From Pyrrhosoma nymphula (taxonomy: Eukaryota; Arthropoda; Insecta; Odonata; Coenagrionidae): a DNA stretch of 64,000 nucleotides. Of the stretch, positions 1-9,114 are shown piece by piece. Position 1 is the stretch's first letter, and every line of letters begins with the position of its first letter. The stretch spans positions 74,785,094-74,849,093 of the forward strand of contig OY754337.1 of the NCBI GenBank assembly GCA_963573305.1, in the 5' to 3' direction. The notes beneath the pieces are model-generated. The model was not told the DNA's origin. It saw nothing but the letters and a program-made list of their open reading frames with translations, and made no database searches. The position numbers were made by a program, and so were the translations under genes.

Positions 1-234
1 CGATTGACTTCCACCGGCTTCCTCGTTTGAAGAAGAGAGGCAGGGAGGATGCTGGGAAGCCTTAGATGTTGTGTACTCCCTCGAATGGATATGAGGCAAA
101 CATAGTGATCTCCGAGTGTGCGATATCTAAAGAAGCAATCAAATTTCCTACACCTCATGACATTTATAGCCTCTGTATCATATTAAGCCAGACTTAGGCT
201 TAGACTGTTAGACTTCATAAAACAAAAATTTTCG

Positions 235-476
235 CAGTTCTGCTCTTCGGATCCGAAACATGGAAGCTGTCAAAGAAGGAGGAGAAAAAACTAATAGTAT
301 TCGAGAATAAGATATTGCAGAAAATCTATGGGCCCCGGGGAATACCACGTCTGAGATGGTGTGACCAAGTGAATAAGGATATAGACACGTTAGGAGCAAC
401 AGAAATAGAGGTAGAAAATCGATCCAGGTGGAGGGTGTTTGTTGATACGGCTAAATATCGCCTAAGATATAGATGA
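235..476 (+). pseudogene. LINE (non-LTR retrotransposon) polyprotein, C-terminal remnant
   Basis: An open frame without a start codon reads LLFGSETWKLSKKEEKKL, then FENKILQKIYGP, then RGIPRLRWCDQVNKDI and ends at a TGA. These blocks are the conserved region after the reverse transcriptase palm in a very common arthropod LINE family (YGSETW, then RRRGRPRLRW, then DRxxWR). About 60 residues normally found between KIYGP and the RPRLRW block are missing, so this is a truncated, internally deleted copy. A short GTAAG-rich repeat tail follows at about 483-500, as expected for a LINE 3' end. The family is recognised from memory of its conserved blocks; the exact clade (RTE/CR1-like) is not determined. 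Confidence 0.72.
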
Positions 477-643
477 CCCTGGGAGTAAGAAGTAAGTAAG
501 TATCATATTATGCTATCTCAAATTCTCAGGCTTACCGTCGCTCTTTATCACCCTCTGCGTCGTCATGTGGATGCATATGGCTTAAGTTGCGGGTTCGATT
601 CCATTATGTGTGGTAGTTCACCAACCAAGAGTTTAATATTAGT

Positions 644-800
644 GTAATTTCTTGAGTTTAGGTCATATTCTTTAATTACTCATGGCCGACGTGTTGCCTA
701 TTGTATTGGCATCATCAGAGCTTCTTTTACTTTGGCATAAATTAAAGAATCATAACAGGTCTTTTGCTTAATTTTTAAGACATTTTAAATGTACTGTAGT
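644..800 (-). repeat. Inverted partner repeat with hammerhead-like cassette (left copy)
   Basis: On the minus strand this 150 bp block resembles the plus-strand block at 2247-2403. Both contain AAGCAAAAGACCTG, a CTGATGA element and TAATTAAAGAATATGACC in the same order. The minus strand shows CTGATGA at 718-712 followed by a 4 bp stem TGCC/GGCA, then ACACGTCGGC where an intact hammerhead core would have GAAAC. The two copies flank the Transib-like element in inverted orientation. Inverted terminal copies of this kind are known from Penelope-like elements. The assignment is an inference. Confidence 0.5.
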
Positions 801-833
801 GGAAGATTCTTCGAGAGGATTTTGGAAACGACG

Positions 834-1972
834 CACAGTGGGGTCAAACCCCACTTTAGACGGACAAAAGTCCAAAAAATATACAATCAACTCCAATATA
901 GGCAAGTGTATGTTTTTGAGATTACTTAAATGAAAGCTGATATCAAATTTGCAATATTTATTGTATTTAATGACTTTTTTGCAAATTTTATTATTTTTAC
1001 AATTTTGGACAGGAAAATTATTTTTCAGTAGAATAATCTGAACGAATCAAATTAAAAATGTTTACGTAAATTGAGATGGTCGTCTAAAATGAATCTGCTA
1101 TAAAATTTACGAAATTATTTTTGTAATCACCTTTGTAAAATATTTTCATGTTTCATAGAAAAAATGATACGATTTGCACAGAAGTTTCACAGGGCTGAGA
1201 TTTAAAAAAACACTGCCTGGTGTCACAAACATCACCACTTCTACCTAAGAGTGGACATAATACATATAGCATCCAAATTTGACTTATTACAAACTAGTAA
1301 TAATTTCATAAACAGATATTATTTACGGTACTTGCATTCGCTTTCCATGATTGAAATTGTTTATATTATAGTTTACCCGTTGCCATGCGGCCATAGCGGC
1401 CGGATGAATTTCCTATCCGCCTCTCGTGCATAATAACTTTTATATCTTAAGTCCTTTTGCAACTCAATGGCAGTTGATTTCTTTTACAATCTCTAGCTCA
1501 TACTTAAATGAACAATATGTCTCAAAATTACGATACGATTCCGTCCGATTATATAAATTTTCTCTAAATAATTAAAACATTTCATTTTGAAAAATCAATA
1601 AATTTTCATTCGTGACAATTAATTACTCCACGCGTATTTTCTTAAAAAAATAAATTTTAAAATCATATTCACACTCTATTTGCTTATTTAAATCTATTGA
1701 AAGTTTAAAAAATGAAATAGAGGACACCAGTATGCTGTAATAATAGTTTCAAATCGACCGTCCAATTCGGCTTCTGCGTCCGTGGGACCAGTGCTCCGCT
1801 ATTCTCTCACTTTGACACTCATGTCTACGCGCAGGTGCATACTTACCAACCTGTGAAATACACCGTTTCGTAGTTCACACATCAGGTTACCCAACCTACT
1901 ATTTCAGAAACCCTAATTCAAACTTTCTTTTTTGACTTTTGTCTGCCTAAAGTGGGGTTTGGCCCCACTGTG
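834..1972. mobile_element. Non-autonomous Transib-like DNA transposon (1139 bp) with RSS-like ends
   Basis: Terminal inverted repeats of about 40 bp start with CACAGTG at 834-840 and end with its complement CACTGTG at 1966-1972. At each end the heptamer is followed by a 23 bp spacer and then ACAAAAGTC (864-872, complement at 1934-1942). The flanks are CGACG (829-833) and CTACG (1973-1977), a 5 bp pair matching at four positions and fitting the CGNCG target preference known for Transib. No transposase frame lies inside; the interior is AT-rich with many stops. The Transib superfamily is the accepted relative of the RAG1 recombinase. The call rests on ends and target pair only; a hAT or Chapaev origin is less likely because no 8 bp or 4 bp duplication fits. 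Confidence 0.62.
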
Positions 1973-2246
1973 CTACGGTTGAAATAAAGAAGCTTCCAGA
2001 GCCTTGGCAACGGGTGGTTGTTGATGAGAGACAGGAATCCGCAAGGTATGATTCGGGAAATGGTGTCTTTACGAGTGACTTGAATTCTACGATGCGTACA
2101 CTTTTGGTCAAATAAATATGTTAAGAGTGTTCCACAAAAAGTATTGTTATTTTTGCACCTACGCACGTAACAACAAATTGCAAATTTGTTTACCTTTTAA
2201 TTTTTAAAATTTTAATTCAGTTTTATTAATGTACGTCAATTTGCAT

Positions 2247-2403
2247 TGTATAATTAAAATGTTTTAACAACTAAGCAAAAGACCTGATATGATTCTTGAA
2301 TTTAATCCTATGCAAAAAGAAAGCCCTGATGAAGCCAAAACATTTGACAAAACGTTAGCAATCAATAATTAAAGAATATGACCAAAACACAATACATTTC
2401 ACC
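2247..2403 (+). repeat. Inverted partner repeat with hammerhead-like cassette (right copy)
   Basis: Plus-strand counterpart of the block at 644-800. It carries CTGATGA at 2326-2332, then AGCC, a loop and GAC-AAAAC (2346-2353), a decayed match to the hammerhead layout CTGATGA, stem II, GAAAC. TAATTAAAGAATATGACC follows, as in the left copy. Spacing and order agree with the left copy, so both come from one repeat family. Confidence 0.5.
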
Positions 2404-2648
2404 AATGTTTAGGTATCTATATTAGCCAAGAAAAGTCTGAGTTTATAACCAGAGTTTAAATAATATTTCATCGTACTTTTAGAACACCCAATGTAAAAAA
2501 ACACTTATTAGCTCTTTTCGGGGCAATAGAAAAAAATAAAAATTAACAAAAAAAAAAGGCATTGGTATGTACTATATACTTTGGATCACTGCTTTTCAAG
2601 TTATCAAAGTGTTGTGCTTTGCAAAGTAAGTTACAAAGAATCGTTTAT

Positions 2649-2965
2649 GGACAATACAAAATAACAATATTTCTTTTAGCGAACAGTTCTACGAAGTTAT
2701 GTTTTTAAAAGGCATGCTCATATTAGGAAAGGCATGCTCATATTGTTTTATTTCCGTTTCCGTCGCAAGACATAAAACGATTGGTGACGTCCAAAAAAGG
2801 CTTAAAACCAACTAAGCAAAACTCAAGGTCTTTGAAAATTGTGGTGTAAAAATATAAACCAGGTCATTAATGAATAGTTCATTGACAATACAAAATAACA
2901 TTATTTCTTTTATTGAACAGTTCTACGATGTATCGTCCTTAAATGTCATGTTCATTAAGTGAAAG
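2649..2965. repeat. Two-copy tandem duplication, period about 234 bp
   Basis: CAATACAAAATAACA, then TATTTCTTTTA, then GAACAGTTCTACGA occurs at about 2651 and again at about 2886 with a few substitutions. A second small duplication, AAAGGCATGCTCATATT, sits at about 2706-2742. No coding frame is conserved between the copies. Confidence 0.6.
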
Positions 2966-4485
2966 ACATGTATTGTTTTATCTTCGTGTCTTCTAACTTT
3001 ACATTGACGATTATTTCAATTTTGAAGATAATTTTTTAGTAATTGTGCAAAACTTATGAGACTTGGGGACGCTTGGTGACTGCTCAGTACCTTTCCAATT
3101 CACTCTGCCCACTCCATCTGCGCCGTTTAATAACCAAAGAGTGAAAAGTGCTGTTTTGGTGTCCTTTAGTCGTAATTAGTAAGGATACCGCTAAACTATG
3201 CTGTTCTTCATAAAAGCCTCCCACTAAGGCGGCCAAAAAATCGTCGTGGGAACCGTGCGAATTTCGACGGGTTGCCCCTTGCCGCCCGGGGCAACTGCCC
3301 CTTATAGCTTTTGCCACACCCCCCTCGAGGTCCTTGACCCACTTTGGCCCCGACATGTATTGAGCGTCCGCTTGTGCAATTGCTCTCCGTTCGATTGGAT
3401 ATTGCATCTCGCTCCGTCGATGTTGTGCGGTGAATGGAAGACGAACGTGGAATCAGCGGCGGAGGACAAGGGTGATCTCGTAAGATGCTGAGCCAGCCGC
3501 ATTAGAGTATGTTAGTTTGATTCCGCGGGACGTTTTTGTATACCTACCTACCTCGAGTGTCTCCAATTACTTTACTCTTTACCTGAATCAGACAACGACC
3601 TATCCACAAGCGAGTGACTTAATGGTAATACTTGTATTGGATGGAATTCTACATCAACATCTACATACTACCCTGAAAACCACCGCAGAAGCGTGTGACA
3701 GTGGTGTTCGGGCAACAGCCATGTTCCATGACTAAGGAAATTGCTATAGGTAGGTATACTTAAGGTTTCAAAACACTAGGTTCGTTGATAGACCATATCA
3801 ATATATATTTTATATATTTAGTTGCATCTATGGCCTTCTATGCATTCCAATCAATTTAGAAGGAATGTTTCTCATTCACTATAATTCAAAAGGGCAACAT
3901 ATTCGGGAACAACACTAACAGTTTCAGATATGAAGCTGCACAAGTACATTTAATTATTGTTTCCTATTTTCGAATGAAATCGATCTTTTGATATTCGGGC
4001 TGCTTCTAATCTTTGATTCCATAGCGAATGCAGCACTTATAGATGAGGCTAGAGTTTATAAGACATCCACAGCATTCTGAATGCGGTGTTCATTTTAGGT
4101 TTCACGTCATTGCTAATTGTCCTTCATCTGAGATATTTATTATGCAGTTCCTTCAAATAAAGCCGGATGTGCCTTTATATCTGAATTCGTATCCAACCAG
4201 GACTAAATCGTCATTTATATATAATCGGCTCTTCTTTCCCGTTTGTCTTCTAAGTATGTTAGAAATATTACTCTTACTCCTTAAACGCTAATCCGTTAGT
4301 CCTTATTTTCCGCATTGGGCCCGCATTGGGAAAGGCAGAGCACAACCCGTTAAAACTCAATGAAAATTGTATTTCTCTTCCCAAACTGTAGCCTTTCAGG
4401 CCTCCTGTCATCCCCTACTTTTCGTCTTTTACCCATCGTTTAAATCGGTAACCTCTTTTAAATTGTCAAAATAGTTATGCATGTA
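2966..4485. other. Unassigned stretch; GC-richer patch at 3240-3500
   Basis: No recognisable gene. A GC-richer patch at 3240-3500 has overlapping frames on both strands (up to 107 codons on the minus strand), none of which I recognise. It contains a GTTGCCCC/GGGGCAAC hairpin near 3269-3293. At 3640-3715 there is a diverged copy of the dispersed module CTACATACTACCCTG...GTGTG that also occurs near 24.26 and 31.74 kb. Confidence 0.4.
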
Positions 4486-4768
4486 GAGTAGGGTGTCCCT
4501 TATTTAGCAAAAAAAAAATTTCTGCGAATTTTTTTGGGCTCACCCCCTAAATATTTTCCATTGGGTCAGATGTACTAAATAACAAAATTTCATCTCAATA
4601 GGCCCATAATAACCCGTGCCGACTTGAGCCTGAAATTTGAATATTAGGAATAATAGGTTTTGTAGGTTAAAGTCAGGGAAAAAGCTTTTGATACATGTTT
4701 CATATATAATTTTATGTTACAATTTAATACATTTTCACTCTTTAGACTTTTATTGTTTTCAGTATTCT

Positions 4769-5089
4769 TTAGTTTTTAGTATTATGTGGATATTTTCTTG
4801 TCAGTGTTTCTTTCTTGCAATCTGGGTACAGTCTGCGGTGTTCTTGGACACAACACAACACAAATTGCTTTTGCTCTTCATCTACCGTCAGTAGTCCATG
4901 AAAATCTTGCATTAATTTAACACCCCTTTCAGCACTGTTATTCACAGTTTTCAACTCCATAACTATCCTTTGAGCTTCTAAATATGAAGTGTTCCTCGTC
5001 CATGTCGAAGGACATTCTTTGGAAGGACATTCTTTCATTGAAGGACATACATTGGAGAGTATATAAACATTTCCCCAACAAGAGTTCAC
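4769..5089 (-). pseudogene. Fragment of a transposon-associated conserved domain (function unknown)
   Basis: A 106-codon minus-strand frame. Residues ~38-95 contain NNSAERGVKLMQDFHGLL, then VDEEQKQFVLCCVQEHR and PDCKKETL. I recall this AERGVxLxxxF / DEEQxQ / VxxHRxxxPD pattern from many multi-copy uncharacterised proteins of aphids, hydra and other repeat-rich animal genomes, where copy number suggests transposon origin. No catalytic motif is visible and the frame stops soon after the domain, so it is probably the last exon or a truncated copy. The first ~30 residues have a CPS-rich run encoded by a short repeat (AAGGACATTCTTT-like) and are probably not original. Confidence 0.45.
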
Positions 5090-5363
5090 ACATATGAATT
5101 ATTTAAGTCTTCGGAATCAGTTACAAAATAAAGTATATTAAGCAAAGCAATGGAATAAGTTTCACATTTTATATTTAGATATGTTGGAAATATTATTTAT
5201 TGCTTTGCTACTAATTTTACCTCTATTTTACAGTCCACAGAGGCTACACGAAAACTGACTGTTTACTTGCCGATTCGATCGTTTGCGAAAAGAAACAAAA
5301 TTTCCGTTGAGTTTTAATGGGCGCTCTGCCTTTCCCGTTGTTTTCCCAAAGAAGATGTGCATG

Positions 5364-5987
5364 GGTGAGGGTAGTGATGGAAAAATCGATTTCGATTAAA
5401 ATCGAAAATCGAGTTTTAATAGTCAAAGATCGAGGAAATCGAGATCGAGTTATGATCTTCGAGTTTCGATCCAAACTCGATTTTTCAACTTCGATCTTGA
5501 CCATTTCGTACCGTTTCGCGATCAGAGTGCTGAGTATGATAACGTCATCCGTCCCATGTGAAAGACTTTTCTCTAAGGCTGGTGAAATAGGAAAGGCACG
5601 CCCTCGTTCATCGAGAAAGCATCTAAATCAGTTGATATTTCTTAAAAATTTTAGTGAAGCCGAATGGTTCCAAGCGGTGATCCACAAACTTTAATGTACG
5701 TGCATTTGTAAATTTTTACTAGTAATAATAATTCAAGAATTTATTCTAAGTACAATTTTAGGGATTTTTTATACTATTCAAATATGTATTATGAGCGTTT
5801 TTCGAATGAATAATAAACCTGTTTTTGTACCAAATGTATTTAAAAAAAAAAGAGCCGTCGATTTTTTCGATTACTCGATCTTTTGGTTCAAATTTCGATT
5901 TCTTTGGAAAAGTCGAGATTTTCATTTCGATAAAAAATCGATTGCTCGAAAAATTTTGACCAACATTTTTACATCACTAGGTGAGGG
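5364..5987. mobile_element. hAT transposon, 608 bp deletion derivative with 8 bp target duplication
   Basis: The element spans 5372-5979 and is flanked by identical 8 bp copies of GGTGAGGG (5364-5371 and 5980-5987). Its ends are TAGTGATG and the complement CATCACTA; similarity continues as AAAAAT just inside. Subterminal DNA at both sides is rich in ATCGAT/TCGAA words, as is usual for hAT subterminal repeats. Inside is the C-terminal hAT dimerisation segment. The exact 8 bp duplication is the hAT hallmark and makes the borders firm. Confidence 0.9.
5510..5694 (+). pseudogene. hAT transposase, C-terminal dimerisation domain fragment
   Basis: The last ~60 codons of the open frame ending at 5694 read SVPCERLFSKAGEI followed by RPRSSRKHLNQLIFLKNF. 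This matches the hAT C-terminal dimerisation motif (SVPSERxFSxAG...R..L.P..v..llFL). The part of the same frame before about 5510 is subterminal repeat, not transposase. BED zinc finger, RNase H-like catalytic core and start are absent, so the protein is non-functional. It is the remaining 3' exon piece of the element at 5372-5979. Confidence 0.85.
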
Positions 5988-5989
5988 TG

Positions 5990-8245
5990 GGAAACGACTG
6001 TGCTGTGCGATTTGTTTGAAATGAGAAATACAGAAGAGGTTTCGGAGAACGTGCTAAAAAGGTATGCGAGTAAAATAGTTTAGAAGCTGAGAGGAACGTA
6101 GCATTGGAAGTCCAAGACGGGACGAGGTTTATCTATTTTTCTCCGAGGTCAACCGCTGTAAGGTCTGGTGCCGCTCCTCGTGGGAGGCGGTAGTCACATC
6201 TGCGAGAAGAAAATAGCGAATGGCACGGGAAAAGGGGATTAAAGGGTTGGTATACACTTAAAACAGGCGAGAAGAAGATGAAAGAGAAAGTGTGCTGAGA
6301 TCTGGATAACCTGAGTATCGTACGGTCGCGTTGACGAAATTGTACAAAAACTGAAATTGCACTAAAAATGAATTAATTGAACTAATTGAGTGCACTTCGC
6401 GCTAGCCGGTCGGCGCGCGAGCCCGACGCAGCGGCGAGCAGCCAGCGCAGCGTTACGCCTACACTGAATTTTTTTTCTTTCTAATGAAATATTACCCCTA
6501 CTAAACTTTTTTTATTTGTAAATGAGGGTTTTATCTACAAGATATAAAAAAATAAGCAAAATGGAAGGTAAATGTACATCGTCAAAAACTATTTGAATTT
6601 TTAAAATTGTTATAAACTTCATTAAATTGTTTACATTTTAAAATATAATCCATTATTATACTTTCCTATTTTATGACCTTTAAAATAAGCTCTTTTCTAC
6701 ATTTGTAGCTTCAATACTTTCGGAGATATGCTGTGAAATGTGTAGATAGTTTTGTAAAACTCAAATTTTGCGATGTGCGATATCTCGTAATTGGTTGCAT
6801 TTATTACATAACGGCTTCGGGGTTTTCAATATGCTATCAAATGAGGACGATATGCCAAATTTGTCAAAATTGGTTACCCTTAGGGCAATCATCTGGTCGA
6901 GTTGGCATGGAATGACCCATTTACATGTCTTTGCACCAATAAGCGCCTCATCGTGTACAACGAAATCGATCATGCACGTTGAATAGTAATTGTCGCATTC
7001 ATGAAAGTATATGGGATTATTGCATATTAGACGTCCAATTATGTTCTAAGTTTTGGGATTCCAAGAGATCGTTCGGAGTTTTCTGTGATGCTCGACATTT
7101 GGTAATGGCAAATGAAATAATTTAGTCACCGGTTAGCTGCAGTCCTTTAGGGGAAAGCCAACTCAAAGGAAAGGGACGGTCGAGGGGTTTTTTCCCCATT
7201 CGGATTCGGCTTCTCCACCCACTCCTAATTGCTGCGATCATCAAGTCTGCTACATATCCTCCCTTAATTGTGCTCTGATTACCGGGGCAGAGGTGAGCCT
7301 CGTAAAATGACTCTTAATGCTCAGCAATGGCTGACGAGGTAGTTTGCAATAGACTTTCACTTTTTTCCTAGAAATGTGTTTGTAGTTGATGTAGTAGGGC
7401 TAGGACGAAAGCGTTCGACCTTTGCGAGTCTATTACCTATTTATCTACTGTGAACTTCACAATAGTTTCATAGTTGTCTAAATTTTCTACAGCATGAGTC
7501 GTAAACATCACAGTTACAATTCTGGTATTCAATTAAAAAAATAATTTTCATTATATTTTCATTTAATGACAGGCCAAGTCTACATGTATTTCAGGTACGT
7601 TCTTTCTAATGTTACCGCAACATGATCCGAAAACGTATTTTTTGCATCATTCATATTTATCTGCAGTTTCATTACACATGCATCATTTGACCTGGAGTTT
7701 TTAGCCATTATATTTCTTTTCAAGGAAAGTTGAAATTCCTGTACATATGATGGCCCTATCTAAAAAAAATAAACAAGCGACAATCAAAGAAACAGTTTCA
7801 GGGATCAAAATGACCCCTCGGTTTTAGTTGTAAATACACATGGATACATATTTTTGTCTACTTACAATTTTTATCACGATACTAGTGTTTTGTTGGTGGA
7901 ATAGTTAGGATATGCCTCAATTTCATTTTGCAAAAGCAAATATTTTTCCAAATTTTTGTGGTCGCTCAAAAAATTGTATCAGACTCTTGTTTTTGCTTTA
8001 CTGCGTTTTCATCTCCAATTTTACCCATTTTTCTCTCATTTAAAAAAAGGAATTTCCTTGAAAGCCAGGCGTTCTCATCCATTTATATGTAATTTAAAAG
8101 ACTGTAGATTGATATAATTGGTTGTAACAATTAAACTTCGGGTAATATGTAAATTTTAGACATGCAGATGGAATTTCGGTGTCATAGTTTTCATCCTAAC
8201 CTCTCCATGCGTGGTAGAGTTCAAGACGGTCAGCACCATGTGATC
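5990..8245. other. Unassigned, mostly AT-rich stretch
   Basis: No coding frame I recognise. A sharp GC-rich island at about 6395-6455 (many CG dinucleotides) is followed by AT-rich sequence to 6990 that reads like non-coding transposon DNA (repeated GATATCTCG-type words and a GGCATGGAATGACCC word). Nothing further is identified between 7000 and 8245. Confidence 0.35.
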
Positions 8246-8247
8246 AC

Positions 8248-9114
8248 TAAGGGGGTCATTTATTACGTGAGGCAATTTTGGCGATTTTTCGACCTCCCCT
8301 CCCCACTTGGTGAGATGTCGTGAGATTTGGCTCGACCCCCTCCCCCGCCCTAATCTCACGTGAGATTTTTAATAATGAGTATTTTTAGTGTAAATACGTT
8401 AATCTGTGCATGATAGCGTTGGATTTATTTAAAAATATAATTTGCTTCATTATTTTTATTTAAGAATAGCATTTATGACTACTAAGAACGTAATCTCGAA
8501 CGGCAGTGAGAAAATCGAACAAAACTGAATACTAAATAATAATACAACTAAATACTAAATAGGAACTACTAAATTCGTAAAATAATACTCATTCTAACTC
8601 AGTCCACTGGGACTCATGTGTGGTCTCAAGAGTGACTACTGGAATCAACATATCCATGTGATTTGTTTCCACATGTTTTACTTAATTAAACCCAGTTTTT
8701 TTTGCAATTTTACACTGTTTCTTGTGGAAAAAAAATTACGTTATATTTGCCGAGACACTCTTTCTCCCCCACGTGAGGTTTGGTGAGATTCGGCTCGACC
8801 CCCTCCCCCCCTAAACGCTTCATGTAATTAATAAATAAAACAAGTTCTTTTTTAACTTTGTGGTATTCCATATTAGATGATTTAATGGTAACTTTTACAA
8901 AAACCACAACTTAAAAACACACACACACGCGACCCGGGTTTCAACGCTTTAGCGTCATCTTCAGGTATGAAGCGTCATCGTTTAGCGTCACTTTAGCGTC
9001 ATCGTCACCTGAAGATGACGCTAAAGCGTTGAAACCCGGGTCGTGTGTGTGTGTGTGTTTTTAAGTTGTGGTTTTTGTAAAAGCTTCATGTAATTGTTTT
9101 TCCACGCCCCCTAA
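8248..9114. mobile_element. Harbinger-like MITE carrying a nested foldback insertion
   Basis: The outer element runs from GGGGGTCATTTATTACGTGA at 8251 to the partly complementary end ACATGAAG.../...CACGCCCCC at 9111. TAA occurs on both sides (8248-8250 and 9112-9114), the TWA-type duplication of PIF/Harbinger. The ends are imperfect inverted repeats (GGGGG at the tip, then ATTACGTGA against ATTACATGA). No protein is encoded. The internal 253 bp insertion is listed separately. Confidence 0.6.
8817..9095. mobile_element. 253 bp foldback insertion with 13 bp target duplication
   Basis: GCTTCATGTAATT is duplicated at 8817-8829 and 9083-9095. Between the copies lies a near-perfect inverted repeat: arm 8893-8966, spacer 8967-9006 (three GCGTCA-type units), arm 9007-9082. 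Each arm contains a (CA)n/(GT)n tract and a CTGAAGA...GAAAC cassette (9009-9035 on plus, mirrored at 8964-8938 on minus) with a 4 bp ACGC/GCGT stem and TAAA loop. A 13 bp duplication points to target-primed reverse transcription rather than cut-and-paste. A Penelope-like or retrozyme-like origin is inferred. Confidence 0.6.

Noticed and set aside
3084..3502. Host gene exon on the minus strand
   Set aside because: Two overlapping unrecognised frames and no splice-site or motif support.
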